Origin: Diphasiastrum complanatum
Taxonomy: Eukaryota; Streptophyta; Lycopodiopsida; Lycopodiales; Lycopodiaceae
NCBI GenBank assembly: GCA_029204225.1
Contig: CM055097.1
Span: 49,606,600-49,670,599 of the forward strand
Length of the DNA: 64,000 bases
Direction of reading: 5' to 3'
Shown here: in pieces, positions 1 to 10,515 of the stretch
Numbering within the stretch: position 1 is the stretch's first letter
Layout: every line of letters starts with the position of its first letter
Notes under the pieces: generated by a model
What the model was told of the DNA's origin: nothing
Databases searched by the model: none
Seen by the model: the letters and a program-made list of their open reading frames with translations, nothing else
Made by a program: the position numbers and the translations under genes

Positions 1-2760
1 AATTTCAAGTTGACAAGTGTATAATCTCAAGAGAAAATGAAGTTATTGCTAGAGGATCTAGAATTGGTAAGTTGTACAAACTAGATTCTAGGGAGAGTGC
101 TAACATTTTAGATATTGCTTATGAGACCAAGTCCTACAGGAGGATTTGTGGCACAAGAGATTGGGTCATCCCAATTTCAAAGCCATGTAATCTATGGTCA
201 AAGAAGGAAAAGTTGTTGGTCTACCAAAGACACTGTCAAAGGAGTTTCTACCTTGTGAAGCTTGTGTGCTGGCAAAGTCACACAGAAGGCCTTTTCCTAG
301 ATCAAGTATCAAGACAAAGCAACCATTTGAGCTTGTACACTCTGATGTTCATTTTTCATCAACTAAGAGCAAAGGAGGAGCCAACTGATTTGTCTCTTTT
401 GTAGATGATTATACAAGATATTCTTGGATCTATATGTTGTCTTCAAAAGCCATGGTCTATGATGTTTTTTTTACTCTTAAAGCTTATGTAGAGAAGCAGT
501 TTCCTTTCAAGTTAAAAGCTTTAAGAAGTGATAGTGGAGGAGAGTACACTTTCAATAAGTTTAAAGACTTTTGTGAGAGAGAGATTATTCAAAGAGAGTT
601 TTCTTGTTCATATACTGCTCAACAAAATGGAGTTGTTGAGAGAAAGAATAGAACTTTGTGTGAATGTGCAAAAGCCATTAGGCTAGAAGCTTCTCTGCCT
701 AAAGAATTTTTGGGAGAGGCAGTTGCATGTGCAAACTATATTTGTAATAGGCTTCCAAATCTTGCAATAGGAGGAAAGACACCATTTGAGATGTTGTATA
801 AGAAAAAGCCTAAGGTAGATCATCTTAGGATTTTTGGCTGTGTATGCTTTGTGCATGTGCCTCTAGAAACTAGGAAGAAGGAAGGTCCTAGTGCAGTAAA
901 AGGAATTTCTGTAGGATATGCATCCACTAAAAGGCATACAAGATTTATTTGCCCTCTACTGACAAAAATGTTGTTAGTTTAGATGTGATTTTCCATGAAG
1001 ATCAAAAATTTAACTTGGATGATGCACAAATCAAGCAAACTCATGCAAGATCAATCATCAATCTTGACGCTGTTCAAGAAGAGGTGAGGCCGAGGCTTGA
1101 GGAGGCACTAAACGATTCAAGCTACCACACCCAGAAGATCTACACGAGCAAGATCTGAGCCAAGGAGGCTCACATATGATGAAGAAGGAAAGCAAGTGGA
1201 AGGTGAAACTTCCTATCATGCACTTTTTATATCAGATGAAGAGCCTAAGGATGTCCAAGAAGCTTTTCAATCCAAGAAGTGGGTTGAAACAATGATCCAA
1301 GAATTTGAAGCCTTGATGTCAAATAACACATGGGAGCTTGTGGAGCCACCAAACAACATGCATGTGATCGGGTGTAAGTGGGTATTCAGTATCAAGTATA
1401 ATCATGATGGATCTATCAATAAGTATAAAGCAAGACTTTGTGCCAAAGGCTACTCACAGATTAAAGGTCTTGACTATGAAGATACCTTTGCACCAGTTGC
1501 AAAGATGGTAACAATTCGAATACTCATCTCTCTTGCATGTTTTCACAAATGGAGTATGTTCCAGCTTGATGTTTCTAATGCATTTCTCAATGGTTACCTT
1601 GAGGAGGAGATTTATATGGAGCAGCCTCCAAGTTTTGTGAAGGAAGGTGATGAATCAAAAGTTTCTCTTTTGTTCAAAAGTTTGTATGGACTGAAACAGA
1701 CACCAAGGTCTTGGTATGCAAGGTTCAATTCCTATCTCATATCACTCGGAATATGACCCTTCTCTGTATTATAAGTTTGTAGATAACTTTGCAATTATTA
1801 TTCTCATCTATGTAGATGATATCATTCTTTGTGGAAACAATGAGAAGTTAGTTGAAGAAACTAAGCATGCACTTGGTACTGAGTTTAAGATGCAGGACTT
1901 AGGAGTTCTTCACTATATTCTAGGCCTTGAAATAGATTTTTGGAAAGGTCATGCATTTATAAGCCAAAGTAGATATGCACTTTCCATGCTCAGAAAATTC
2001 CATATGGAGAACTGTAAATGCATAGATACACCTATGGAGCACACTGTTAAAGTTCCTATTAAAGATAATGAAAAATCCTTTGAGGACATCACTCTTTATA
2101 GGAGTCTTATTGGCTCACTTATTTAGTTAACAGTGACTAGGCCTGATCTAAGCTTTTGTGTTCATAAGTGAAGTCAACACATGCAGGATCCAAAGTTATA
2201 TCATTGGAAGCTGGCTAAAAGAGTCTTGAAGTATATATCTTCTACCTTGGATTATGGACTATTCTATGAAGGAGAAGATCTGACTTTGATTGCTTTTTCA
2301 GATTCAGATTTTGCAGGAGACAGGTTGGATAGGAAATCCACAAGTGCTTACACTATATTTCTTGGAGACAATTTGGTTTCTTGGCTATCAAATAAGCAGG
2401 CAACTATTTCCTTATCATCCAGTGAAGCTGAATACTAATCTCTTACAACCACAACAAAGGAGGTTTTATGGATCAAAAGGCTACTTTTGGAGCTAAAGTG
2501 TTATGCAGATGAAGATTTACCAATTATCAAGAATGATAACATTTCTGCTCAAGCTCTTGCAAATAATCCAATCTTTCATGCAAGGAGCAAGCATATTGAA
2601 GTGGCTCATAATTTTGTAAGAGAAAAAGTCATTGGGAGAGAGATCTCTTGGAGCATGTTTCATCATCAGATTGTGTTGCAGATCTTCTCACCAAGCCTCT
2701 ACTCAAGAATGTATTTATGAAGATGAGGTCAAACCTTGGCCTAATTTTGAAGTCTATGTT
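1..2760 (+). mobile_element. Ty1-copia LTR retrotransposon, 3' part of pol, decayed
   Basis: The piece enters the window already inside pol and reads in copia order: pre-integrase zinc motif, integrase core, reverse transcriptase, RNase H. The order IN before RT is diagnostic of Ty1-copia. At least six stops or frameshifts break the frame (near 390, 980, 1158, 1756, 2126 and 2438), so it is dead. Its 5' LTR, gag and protease lie outside the window or are lost. No certain polypurine tract or 3' LTR start follows RNase H, and the downstream border with the minus-strand gag near 3254 is unresolved. Confidence 0.9.
194..2750 (+). pseudogene. copia pol pseudogene (integrase, reverse transcriptase, RNase H)
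   Basis: The polyprotein would integrate and reverse-transcribe the element. Visible blocks: the C-x2-C half of the integrase zinc motif (LPCEACVLAKSHRRPF, about 250-300); integrase core with SDSGGEY and QQNGVVERKNR (about 530-650); the FGCVCFVHVP block (about 830-860); RT start WVFSIKYNHDGSINKYKAR (about 1380-1435); QLDVSNAFLNGYLEEEIYM (about 1560-1617); SLYGLKQ (about 1680); catalytic YVDD intact (about 1809-1820); LHYILGLEI (about 1908); RNase H with SDSDFAGD (about 2300), SLSSSEAEY (about 2415) and ARSKHIEVAHNFVREKV (about 2580-2630). It is split over at least six frames by small indels and stops. The family call is secure; the element is non-functional as read. Confidence 0.9.
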
Positions 2761-3253
2761 GATAGGAACACTCTACCCTAGAGCAGCCTCTTTTCTCCAT
2801 ACTGAACACTTAGAATTATTTCTGACATTCATTTCTCATAGTGAAGAGTTAGATTTTTTCATCAGATGTATGCCATTGTGCTCTTGCTTTAGATTTTTCA
2901 AGCATATTGTTCTTTGATCAATCTTGTGCAATCACAACACCTCAGTAAGATCTTGTAGGGTGTGTGGTGAAGTTCACACGTGCTAAAAACTTCACAAATA
3001 ATTCGCGACTAATTATCAATCGAGCACATCCTAGCTCTTCGCTAATCATTCGCGACAGATAATTTGTCTTGCAATTCGCAACAAATTATTCATCTAGCGC
3101 TTCATCCATTTAAATGTTTGGCTACATAATCTAGAATGACTGTGATTTCTATCACTAAAGTTCTGTTCATTATGATAGGCATAGTCATGCTTAGGGAGAG
3201 AGTCATTTAACTCATTTCGCTGCGCACGAACATTTTCTATTCAAGTTCACTTC
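2761..3253. other. non-coding border, possible LTR remnant
   Basis: No coding signal is visible. The stretch holds ATTCGCGAC/ATTCGCAAC repeats (about 3000-3085) and one TCACACGTG half-module near 2973. It probably contains the 3' LTR of the preceding copia and the junction with the next element, but neither TG/CA ends nor a target duplication could be fixed. Confidence 0.4.
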
Positions 3254-4353
3254 TCATTCGTTTCTTGTTCGAGTTCTTCCCTCTCTCTCTCCCAACAAAG
3301 ACATCACAAAAGCACCATCATTTGTGTTTTGAGCATCAACACCATCCTCATCAACAGTTAGATTACCTTGCTTGTCTCTTTGATCTCTCTTCTTTTTAGT
3401 GCAATCACTTGCAAAATGACGCAACAATAGAAGCACTTCAATTTAGACCTATCTTTCTTCTTACCAAAAGAAGAAGACTCACCATGATCTTGTCCTTTAG
3501 ACCACTTGCCCTTACCTTTGCCTTTGAACTTGCCTTTGATGAACATGGCCTCCTCATCTTGAGATTTTGATGTAGATCCCCCTCTTGCTTGAAGCCTATA
3601 TTCCTCATTGATCAAGATCTCTTGAAGATCTACCAAACTTGGCAAAGTTTTTTGAATAGTAAGACTTTGTAAAATGCTAGCATGAGCATCCAACAAACAA
3701 TTAAGAATAACTTGAACAAGCTCTCATTCCTTAATGCTCTCATCAATGCAAGCTAACTCATCACTTAAAGCCTTCACTCTCAAAACAAAAGTATTAGGAC
3801 TCTTTAATATCTTATGTATGCTTTGAAAGATTTTTCTTAGAGTCAACACTGTGGCTGTAGACTTGGATTCATAAAGCTTCTTCAAAGCTTTCCAAACCTC
3901 TCGAGATGAATTGGACTTACCAATCTATTGTTGAACCAAGGGTCTATCTTCCAATGGCACTACTTGGAAGTCTATTACATAAATAGTTAAGCCTAATGGA
4001 ATGCTTCCAATACCATCTATTTTACATTCTTGATCACTAGCAGTGTAGATAGATTCTTAGAATCATTACAAGAAAGTAAAGTAGAGAAAAAATGCTTGTT
4101 GAATGACATGTGGGAACTAGCATTCATCTTTAAGCAATGCAAGGCTAGCCTTCTTCTTGTATTTCAATTGTTCTTGACCTCCTTGAGGTTCTTCTTCAAC
4201 TCCAAGAACAATGTCATAGAAGTCATGGATCACAAATAGTGATTCCATCCTCACTTTCGATATGGAATGGTTTGTGGATGCTAGTCTCTCACTAGATTCT
4301 AACAAGAATCCACCCATGAATGACATATTGAATGATTTGCCTATGAGATGCAC
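3254..4353 (-). pseudogene. copia gag pseudogene (UBN2-type gag with zinc knuckle)
   Basis: Read on the minus strand from 4353, the region resembles the copia gag: an N-terminal part (ESLFVIHDFYDIVLG), then a middle with PSLVDLQEILINEEYRLQ (about 3625-3570), a Lys/Gly-rich basic stretch (KGKFKGKGKGKWSKGQ) and a CCHC-like knuckle (KLKCFYC then FASDCTKKKRDQRDK) broken by a frameshift near 3420. Gag would package the RNA. The order LTR, primer site, gag on the minus strand (LTR 5069-4915, primer site 4914-4903) makes this the 5' part of a separate, opposite-strand element; its pol is absent because the plus-strand copia abuts near 3254. Several frame breaks make it inactive. Confidence 0.75.
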
Positions 4354-4902
4354 AAAGCTCGCTTGAATAAGAATGATCTAACCTAGATTTCTAGCTCTTT
4401 ATGAAGCTTCTAATCTTGGCCCAATCAACCTAGCTCAAGCTTGGATGAAGGTGTAATAGATCCACTCAAAATTCCTAGCAAAACACACCCAAATATTGAT
4501 TCTAGCACTCTTATGCTTGATATCACTTCAAACTCTTAAGATTTGAACAAATCAGCCTTAATGATCTGATATAATGCTTCAAATGAAATGCTTCAATGAC
4601 TCAAACCTCTATTTGATCATTAACATTTGATAGATTGAACCTAGATCTAGACAATGCACTTAAAAGCATGAATTTTGGACTCATATGCAAGATTTTGGAC
4701 CAAAAAACAAGTAAAGAACTTGTTTTGACAACTGCTATACGGTTTCACACGTGTGGACAGTGCAGCCCACAAATCGATTTGGACCAAAACAAATGAAGCT
4801 ATCACTCTCTTAGAGGTTGCCCACACAAGATTAGTTCAAAATCCACAATTTGACAATGATTTTCAATTGTTTAATGGATCATTACATGCCTCTTGATACT
4901 AG
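4354..4902 (-). other. leader between primer site and gag of the minus-strand copia
   Basis: No coding sequence is seen. The position between a primer-binding site (4914-4903) and the gag start fits an untranslated leader. It carries one perfect CACACGTGTG (4746-4755) of the type found in several LTRs of this window. Confidence 0.45.
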
Positions 4903-4914
4903 GCTCTGATACCA
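4903..4914 (-). other. primer-binding site (initiator Met-tRNA)
   Basis: Reads TGGTATCAGAGC on the minus strand, the standard plant copia primer site for Met-tRNAi. It directly follows an LTR-like end in CA. An identical site lies at 5141-5130. Confidence 0.8.
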
Positions 4915-5069
4915 TGTGAAAAGTTTTTACACTTGGTGTGTGTGGTAGGGCTAGGGATTGTGAACCTAGGGCCTCCCCCATTTCGGTGTGGTGCTCTACC
5001 ACTGAGCTACTCGTCCATTTGTGTTCCAAGAGTGTTGTACAAGGGCTATAGCCTTGACACTTTCTAACA
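4915..5069 (-). mobile_element. 155-bp TRIM-like LTR containing a tRNA-like segment
   Basis: On the minus strand a polypurine tract (TTGAGGGGGAG, 5080-5070) is followed by TGTTAG at 5069 and the unit ends TTTTCACA at 4915, immediately before a primer site. These are LTR borders, and 155 bp is a TRIM-sized LTR. In the same direction a primer site (5141-5130), about 50 bp of spacer and the polypurine tract precede it, so primer site - spacer - PPT - LTR is a compact TRIM layout. A 5' LTR copy is not seen: the sequence beyond 5142 differs. The 19-bp TTCACATGGTATCAGAGCC occurs at both 5147-5129 and 4920-4902, which could instead be a target duplication of a retroposon. Confidence 0.6.
4948..5015 (-). 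other. tRNA-like segment with Pol III A and B boxes
   Basis: The minus strand shows TAGCTCAGTGGTAGAGC (5009-4993), a good A box of tRNA D-arm type, and GGTTCACAATCCC (4966-4954), a B-box-like motif with one extra base compared with GGTTCGANNCC. The spacing is tRNA-like. A folded, functional tRNA is not claimed: the anticodon arm is poor and the B box is imperfect. It lies inside the 155-bp LTR. Confidence 0.55.
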
Positions 5070-5129
5070 CTCCCCCTCAAGGTATAGCCCTTTTAGCTAC
5101 CGCCCGCCTAGACCACACCCACAACCATG

Positions 5130-5141
5130 GCTCTGATACCA
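5130..5141 (-). other. second primer-binding site (Met-tRNAi)
   Basis: TGGTATCAGAGC on the minus strand, directly after TTCACA, the expected end of another LTR that extends to higher coordinates. Confidence 0.75.
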
Positions 5142-6040
5142 TGTGAATTTTCTGATTTTAGGACAATGATTGATTGTATTAATCAATCTACAAGAGTTAT
5201 TGATTGCCAAATCAAAGGATTCATCAAGTTCTATTGACTAGATCTTGATCTAGATGCAAATCTCTAACTATTTAGCAAGATGAATAGATGTAACACCACA
5301 AAACTAACAAGGCCGGCCTCACACGTGTGGAAAATAGTCACTGTACAGACTGTGACCAGAGAGCAAAGTACTAAACTTATTTGATAGCTTACAAGCATAA
5401 AATCACAAAACAAATGTATAGATCTCAAACAAATTGCTAGAATGGAAATCTCTCATCAACTTCTCATAAGATTTGGTGATCTCTTAATAGATCAAGTACA
5501 TGAACGGCCTGTAAACTGGTCCAGCAGGTCTTCACACACGTGGGGACTGCCACATCATGTAGATCCACCAATGGGAGCAAGATATGCTCATAGATCAAAG
5601 TTGACTTATCCTACTAGCTAGAATCCAAATGCTAGTCTCCACAAAAAGTGGGAATCTTCCCTATAAAATATGATCTAAGGGAATATGTACATCTTATCTA
5701 GTACATCCAGATCCACATGTGTGAACAACATCTTGGCATGTGGGAGCATTTACTCATTCACATGGAAGTGCAAGCTAATTACAAGGAGTTTGACCAAAAT
5801 GACATTTTCCAAGATTCTACTCAAAAGTCAAGTTCACACTTGTGTAGATTGATCTACAATGATCTAACTTCATACAAGTGCTTTTTCTAAATCCTTTCAC
5901 ACATGGGAATAGGCTCCACACATGTGAGATCTCAATATGAACTTAGAACTCACACGCGGGAACAGGCTCCACACGTGGGAACAGGCTCCACACGTAGGAA
6001 CAGGCTCCACACGTGTGAGATCTCAATATGAACTTAGATC
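5142..6040 (-). mobile_element. LTR-like region rich in CACACGTGTG motifs
   Basis: Starts TGTGAA next to a primer site, as the end of an LTR read on the minus strand should. It carries perfect CACACGTGTG at 5320-5329 and 6008-6017 and related CACACGTG/CACATGTG variants. The same GGGAACAGGCTCCACAC module occurs in the LTRs at 47813-48642 and 50630-51459, so this is probably a related LTR. The outer border is not resolved; it may extend to about 6600. Confidence 0.5.
5896..6037. repeat. G-box minisatellite (19-bp units within a 52-bp duplication)
   Basis: Three 19-bp units of the form CACACGYGGGAACAGGCTC lie head to tail at 5951-5969, 5970-5988 and 5989-6007, closed by CACACGTGTG at 6008-6017. 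The block 5896-5948 is a one-unit version of the same sequence with the same right flank (GAGATCTCAATATGAACTTAG). Confidence 0.85.
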
Positions 6041-7335
6041 TCAAGTTTAACATATTACATCAAGTTGGAAGTGACAATTTCAACAATATTCACCAATGGA
6101 AACTTTGTAGTATCAATAATTGATAGCATAGAATACATTAATGCAAGATCCTATTATCTTTCTCAAAAGTATGATCACTAAAGGTCACCTTACTAGGTGT
6201 GGTATTTAACTATTAGGGGCTAATTCTTAGTTATGATAAAATAAGTGCAAAAGGATCCTAATCAATCATCAAGTGATGGAGTTTGCACAAAGCATCAAAT
6301 TGAATGCATGCTAGTACTTGAAATTAACTCTAGATCACAATTCTAGCTCTTGGCAATTGCTTCACATTGGCACATAGATTTTGATAAAAAATTAGCTTTG
6401 AAGGTGTAACAACCTTTCAAGACGTGTAAACAACTCATTAAGCTTCAAAACAAACTACTACACATCAAAGATCGACAATACTATGAAGCTACAAATTGCC
6501 ACCAGCAAACAATGTATTGGAAAACTCAAATTCTCAATTTCTACATCAAATTTTGTCAAGATTTACATAGATATTTATACATAGTTACTGTGGATCTTGG
6601 GTTTAGGGTTTGTCCCCAAACATTTCAAACCTAAACCTAACATCAATAACTAATGTGGCCAATCAGCCTTAACTTTGACCTCCATGTGAGAGAGATCCCT
6701 TTATTAGGCAAAAGTTGCTATTTTTGGGACTATATTCTCTCCAATGGAAAATAGCCATTTGTACTTATATGAAATGATGACTCGAGACCTCAAATGAGGA
6801 ATATACATTAAATACACATTGTCTAAAGCATCTATTCCCGTGTTAAAGCCACCTCATCAAGGTAGAAGACAAAATACATCAAGCTAGTGTTGTGTATTTT
6901 CAACAAGTTATTGGTCATAACTCACTCTTTTTGGTAGGTGCTTTCAGCTACCTTACTAAATTGAGGGTGGCTCCCATGATTAGGCTCTCTTTTTTGGCCT
7001 TTGTTACTATTGTGTATAATGTATATTTGTGCATCATATACTAATTTCTTGTACTAGCAAAAATAAAAATAAAAATTTGTAGCAATAAGAGAAAACGAGT
7101 CTACTTTGATGATATATAATTATGGTATACATTTGAGTTTTATCAAGTTTTTTCCAAAGGAAATAATGATAAAGAATGAAGCTAGTTTATGAGCCTAACG
7201 GAATTTCATGAGCAAGTTATGGCCATAAAGAAAATTTTCAAAAAGATCACGACTCAATGAACATTCTAACACCTAAAAGCTCAAAAGTATGGCCCATAAT
7301 GTTTCTTAGCAATATAAAGCTTATGGTGATTGTCT

Positions 7336-7470
7336 TTCGGGAATGGCCTTTTTTGTGACCTTTGCACCCGGTTAAATGGCCGTTAAATTGTGGAGAAGCT
7401 GTTAGGCTTAGCCATAATTAAACTATTGTTGAATTGGTGCAAAGGTCACTAAAAATACCGTTCTCAAGCA
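7336..7470. mobile_element. small MITE-like inverted-repeat element
   Basis: Left arm ...TTTTTTGTGACCTTTGCACC (ending about 7368) is mirrored by GGTGCAAAGGTCACTAAAAA (from about 7436). The terminal 30 bp match as inverted repeats with a few mismatches around about 70 bp of spacer. Size and form fit a MITE; the superfamily is not determined because no target duplication was fixed. Confidence 0.55.
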
Positions 7471-7890
7471 TAAATGATGGTGAGGGAGACCTTTTTACGA
7501 TTGGAATTTATATATGAGTCTCACTTACAAATCTCATGGGACATATTATCTTTTCTCTAATTTATTTCTTTACCCTTTATGAACATAATGTTCTTGTGTA
7601 AACTTTTTTACGGACTATGAGAATACAGAATATGCCAAAAAGAAAATGGTAGAATCATTGGCCCTCCAAGGGCCATTACCACATATAATCCAAAACTCGG
7701 GCAATCGAGTGGCAGAGGCCACAAGTTTGGTTGAGGATCAAATTATATGTGCTAATGAACATTACCATACATAATTGAATATATCAAGAATTTTCTAGTA
7801 ACTATGTGATACATTTCTCTTTAAATTTGGTATTATACAATGTAACATAGGTCCCAAAAAGGTCTAAATTCATGCCAAATGCAATTTTGT

Positions 7891-7966
7891 CATTCATTCG
7901 GGTTGGCTCGTTGGTTACCTTGGCATCCAAAGTTAGGTTTCCCTTGGAAACTAGAAGCATTCATTC
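7891..7966 (+). repeat. tRNA-like mini-retroposon, copy 1
   Basis: The 58-bp body starts GGGTTGGCTCGTTGGTTACC and contains CTTGGCATCC, the same head as the unit at 26529-26629. It is flanked by 9-bp direct repeats CATTCATTC (7891-7899 and 7958-7966). The 3' half lacks a clear B box. It looks like a truncated tRNA-derived retroposon with target duplications. Confidence 0.5.
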
Positions 7967-8639
7967 CATCCATAAAGGCTACATATTTTTAAAATTCCAT
8001 TTAGGAGGTCTCCTTCTAAGATTCCATCTGTGAGGGCTTCGTATTTCGAGGCTGAAAATAACCACTAATCATGTTTGTAGAAATAAAATGAAGTTCCACT
8101 GTTATGAATACTCGTACTGCAAGGTGTCAAATCCACCATGCATTATATGGACTATGTAAGTGAGCCACAAGAAAAGAGAGAGGTAGAGGCAATGTTATTT
8201 TTGATAGCCTTGTCCCCCTTTTGGTCATAATAAAAGTGATCTATTGGTGGAGGGAGGCCTTTTTCTTGAGGTAGGTAGGTATTTGCAATCTTTCTCTTCA
8301 AAGGTACTTGTGAGCAAATGCAAAAATGCCATGTCTGTAAAAAAAACCTTGTAAAAATCTACAGTCATAGTCGTGCTTATGAGAGCCAATAAAATACTGC
8401 CATGTCAAATAGAAATCTCCTAAGATTTGTGCCTATGACAACTAATAAACAAAGGCCACATGGGCACGAAACCTCCGTAATGCCAAGTTTTCAATTTTTC
8501 TTTGTATTTTGAATGTACCTCCAGAGGCAGAATTTGCTTGTCAGTGAATAACTACTCGTTCTGTCCAAAATTCTCATTCGTGAGTGAAAGCATCAGCGAT
8601 TCTGTCAATTTATAAGATAAAAAAAGTTCAGACATGGCA

Positions 8640-9480
8640 TTATGCAGGGGAAGGCTCGTTGCCCTCGAGCCTTATGTGCAAGTCGGGCCCTGCCCTCGAG
8701 CAAGTGCCCTCCAAGCACGGAAGGCCTTGCCCAAGGGCCTCCCCCACTTCAATTTTTTTTTCATGAAAAAAAAAGAGGTGCCTCATAGAACATAATTTTT
8801 GCACCTCAATTTTTTTCCCAAAATTTTTACATGCACCTTCCGAGATACGGAAGGTGCATGTAAAAAAGAAATTACGGGCCAAAAAGAAAAAAACTCTTCA
8901 CATTGCGGAAGGTCACCTCCTTGGCTGTTCCGCTGCGGGGAGGCCCTTCCACAACAGAACAGCCTCGGAGGGTGCACCTTTCGCATCCGTGAAATCAGTT
9001 TTAAGATTTTTACAAAGGAAATGGTGATGCCTCATAGAACGTAATCTGTGAGGCAATTTTTTTTTTTTGACAAATTTTTTTTACAGGCACCTTCCGGACA
9101 TCGGAAGGTGCACGTAAAGTTTTCTTTTTTTTACATGCACCTTCCGCCCGGAAGGTACGTGTGAAAAAAAATTAACGTCAAAAAAAAAAGAAAAAAAAAA
9201 TTAAAAAACAGAATTCACGGGTGGGAAGGGCCGGCTCCTCGACCCTTCCGCCCGCGGAATACGAGGGCGCACAGTCTTCCGGGGCGGAAGGGCCTCAGAG
9301 CAGGACCTCCCCCCCCCACCCGCGGTAAGGTGCATGTAAAGAAAGTTAAAAAGAAAGAAAGAAAAGTCGTGGAAGATTACCCTCCGAGGCTGTTCCGCCC
9401 TGGGAAGGGCCGCCCGAGGCGGAAGGCCCTTCCCTACACCGGAACGGCCTCCGAGGGTGATCTCCTCAAAAAAAAAGAAA
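8640..9480. repeat. cluster of GC-rich GGAAGG palindromes (foldback-type)
   Basis: At least five imperfect to perfect hairpins occur in 840 bp. The cleanest has 17-bp arms at 8826-8842 and 8848-8864 (TTTACATGCACCTTCCG and its complement, 5-nt loop). Others lie at 9087-9111, about 9135-9160 and 8910-8975. The largest spans about 9379-9462, with outer 19-bp arms (ACCCTCCGAGGCTGTTCCG and a two-mismatch complement) and an inner AAGGGCC/GGCCCTT stem. A-rich and T-rich spacers separate them. A related copy lies at 42228-42380. The ORFs crossing the block are by-products of the repeats. Confidence 0.75.
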
Positions 9481-10300
9481 AAGAAAAAAAACATTAGGGT
9501 TGAATTATTGGAGAATGCTTTTTCGAGAAATGAAAGAACTTTTCAATTTAGCGAAGGCCTGGAAACTTCCAGGATAACGACGAATCGTGGAGGAGTCTCT
9601 TAAGCAATACAGATCTACGGAGGAGGAGCAGAGATGCGTTCGATTCTGTAACTAGTCGGTCTTATTATTGTCATTGCTAAACGAGTTTTGCAGTGGATCG
9701 ATCTCTCTAGATCTCTATTTTTCGGGGATGCGATGTAGAGCAGCATCAAAGCGGTAAGTCGGCGCCGTTTGAGGTTCTTTTATGGTGCGTCGCTCCTTCT
9801 GCAGAGGCTTTGAGATCCTTCGATGCGGGAAATCTGTTTTATGTGATCTTGAAACCATTTTGTTTTGCAAAAGATACAGCGGCTGGGAAATTCTTTTAGG
9901 TCAGTCTTGTTGCTGAAGACGGCTACTGCAGCAGGCTAGGGTTGCAACAAGCTGCGCCGCGGTATTTTTTTTCCTCACAAGTGATGTTTCTCAACTTTTG
10001 AAATCCTGTGGTCGTTGGATCTTGCGCATGCTATTGCATTTGAGCAGGAATCATGGTTACAGAAGCATTTATAGTTCTAGATATCTGGATTAGTAGGAGC
10101 CTTTAATGTTGGCTTTGAGAACTTTTTATGGAGGAATCGATAACATTCGATATGTGTCTGAATCTGCTTTGGAGGCGGCTTGGACATAAACAAAGCTCGA
10201 ACCTAACAAGCTAAACTCAAGTCGATATAGAAGCCTGTACGTGGACGGTTTGCCTATTGGTTCATTAGATCTTTGGAGGGTTTGTTCAGTAGGAGAGCCA
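9481..10300 (+). promoter_or_regulatory. 5' flank and probable 5' UTR of SSU72
   Basis: This stretch joins the palindrome cluster to the SSU72 start codon. Its base composition changes to balanced, and GCG|GTAAGTC at 9754 is a good splice donor, suggesting an intron in the 5' UTR with its acceptor somewhere before 10300. I see no certain TATA box or transcription start. An in-frame ATG at 10241 exists, but family N-termini start at the 10301 ATG. Confidence 0.4.
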
Positions 10301-10515
10301 ATGAAGTTACGCTATGCCATGGTTTGCGCATCCAATCAAAATCGCAGCATGGAGGCACATGCACTTCTTCAAAAGATAGGCCTGGATGTAAGTTCGTATG
10401 GCACAGGTGCACATGTGAAGCTGCCTGGTCCCTCTATTCGAGAACCGAATATATATGCATTTGGTACGCCCTATCAAATCATGTTCAACGATTTAAAGAG
10501 CAAAGACCCTCATCT
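10301..10515 (+). CDS. SSU72: SSU72 exon 1
   Basis: Encodes residues 1-71 and two bases of codon 72: phosphatase loop CASNQNRS, then [15 protein letters not shown] and KDPHL. The donor is CATCT|GTATCC; the open frame continuing to 10615 is intron read-through. The split codon is completed by exon 2 to give LYKRNG, as in the family. Confidence 0.92.

Larger units (their letters stand above)
6040..8640. other. non-coding repeat-derived DNA
   Basis: No ORF with recognisable homology on either strand. It holds the MITE at 7336-7470, the tRNA-like unit at 7891-7966 and a telo-box-like GGTTTAGGGTTTG at 6600-6612. The rest is AT-rich DNA without features I can name. Confidence 0.5.

Noticed and set aside
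4948-5015. A functional tRNA gene
   Set aside because: The A box is good but the B box has an extra base and no cloverleaf closes convincingly; called tRNA-like only.
6600-6640. Telomere-like GGTTTAGGGTTTG and AACCTAAACC
   Set aside because: Only one or two units on each strand; a telo-box or chance match, not an interstitial telomere array.
8584-9494. Overlapping ORFs of 60-97 codons in the palindrome cluster
   Set aside because: They appear on both strands because palindromes and poly-A/T runs lack stops; no homology.
10241-10300. Upstream in-frame ATG as SSU72 start
   Set aside because: Known SSU72 proteins begin at the MKxRYAMVC position (10301); the extra 20 residues look like UTR translation.
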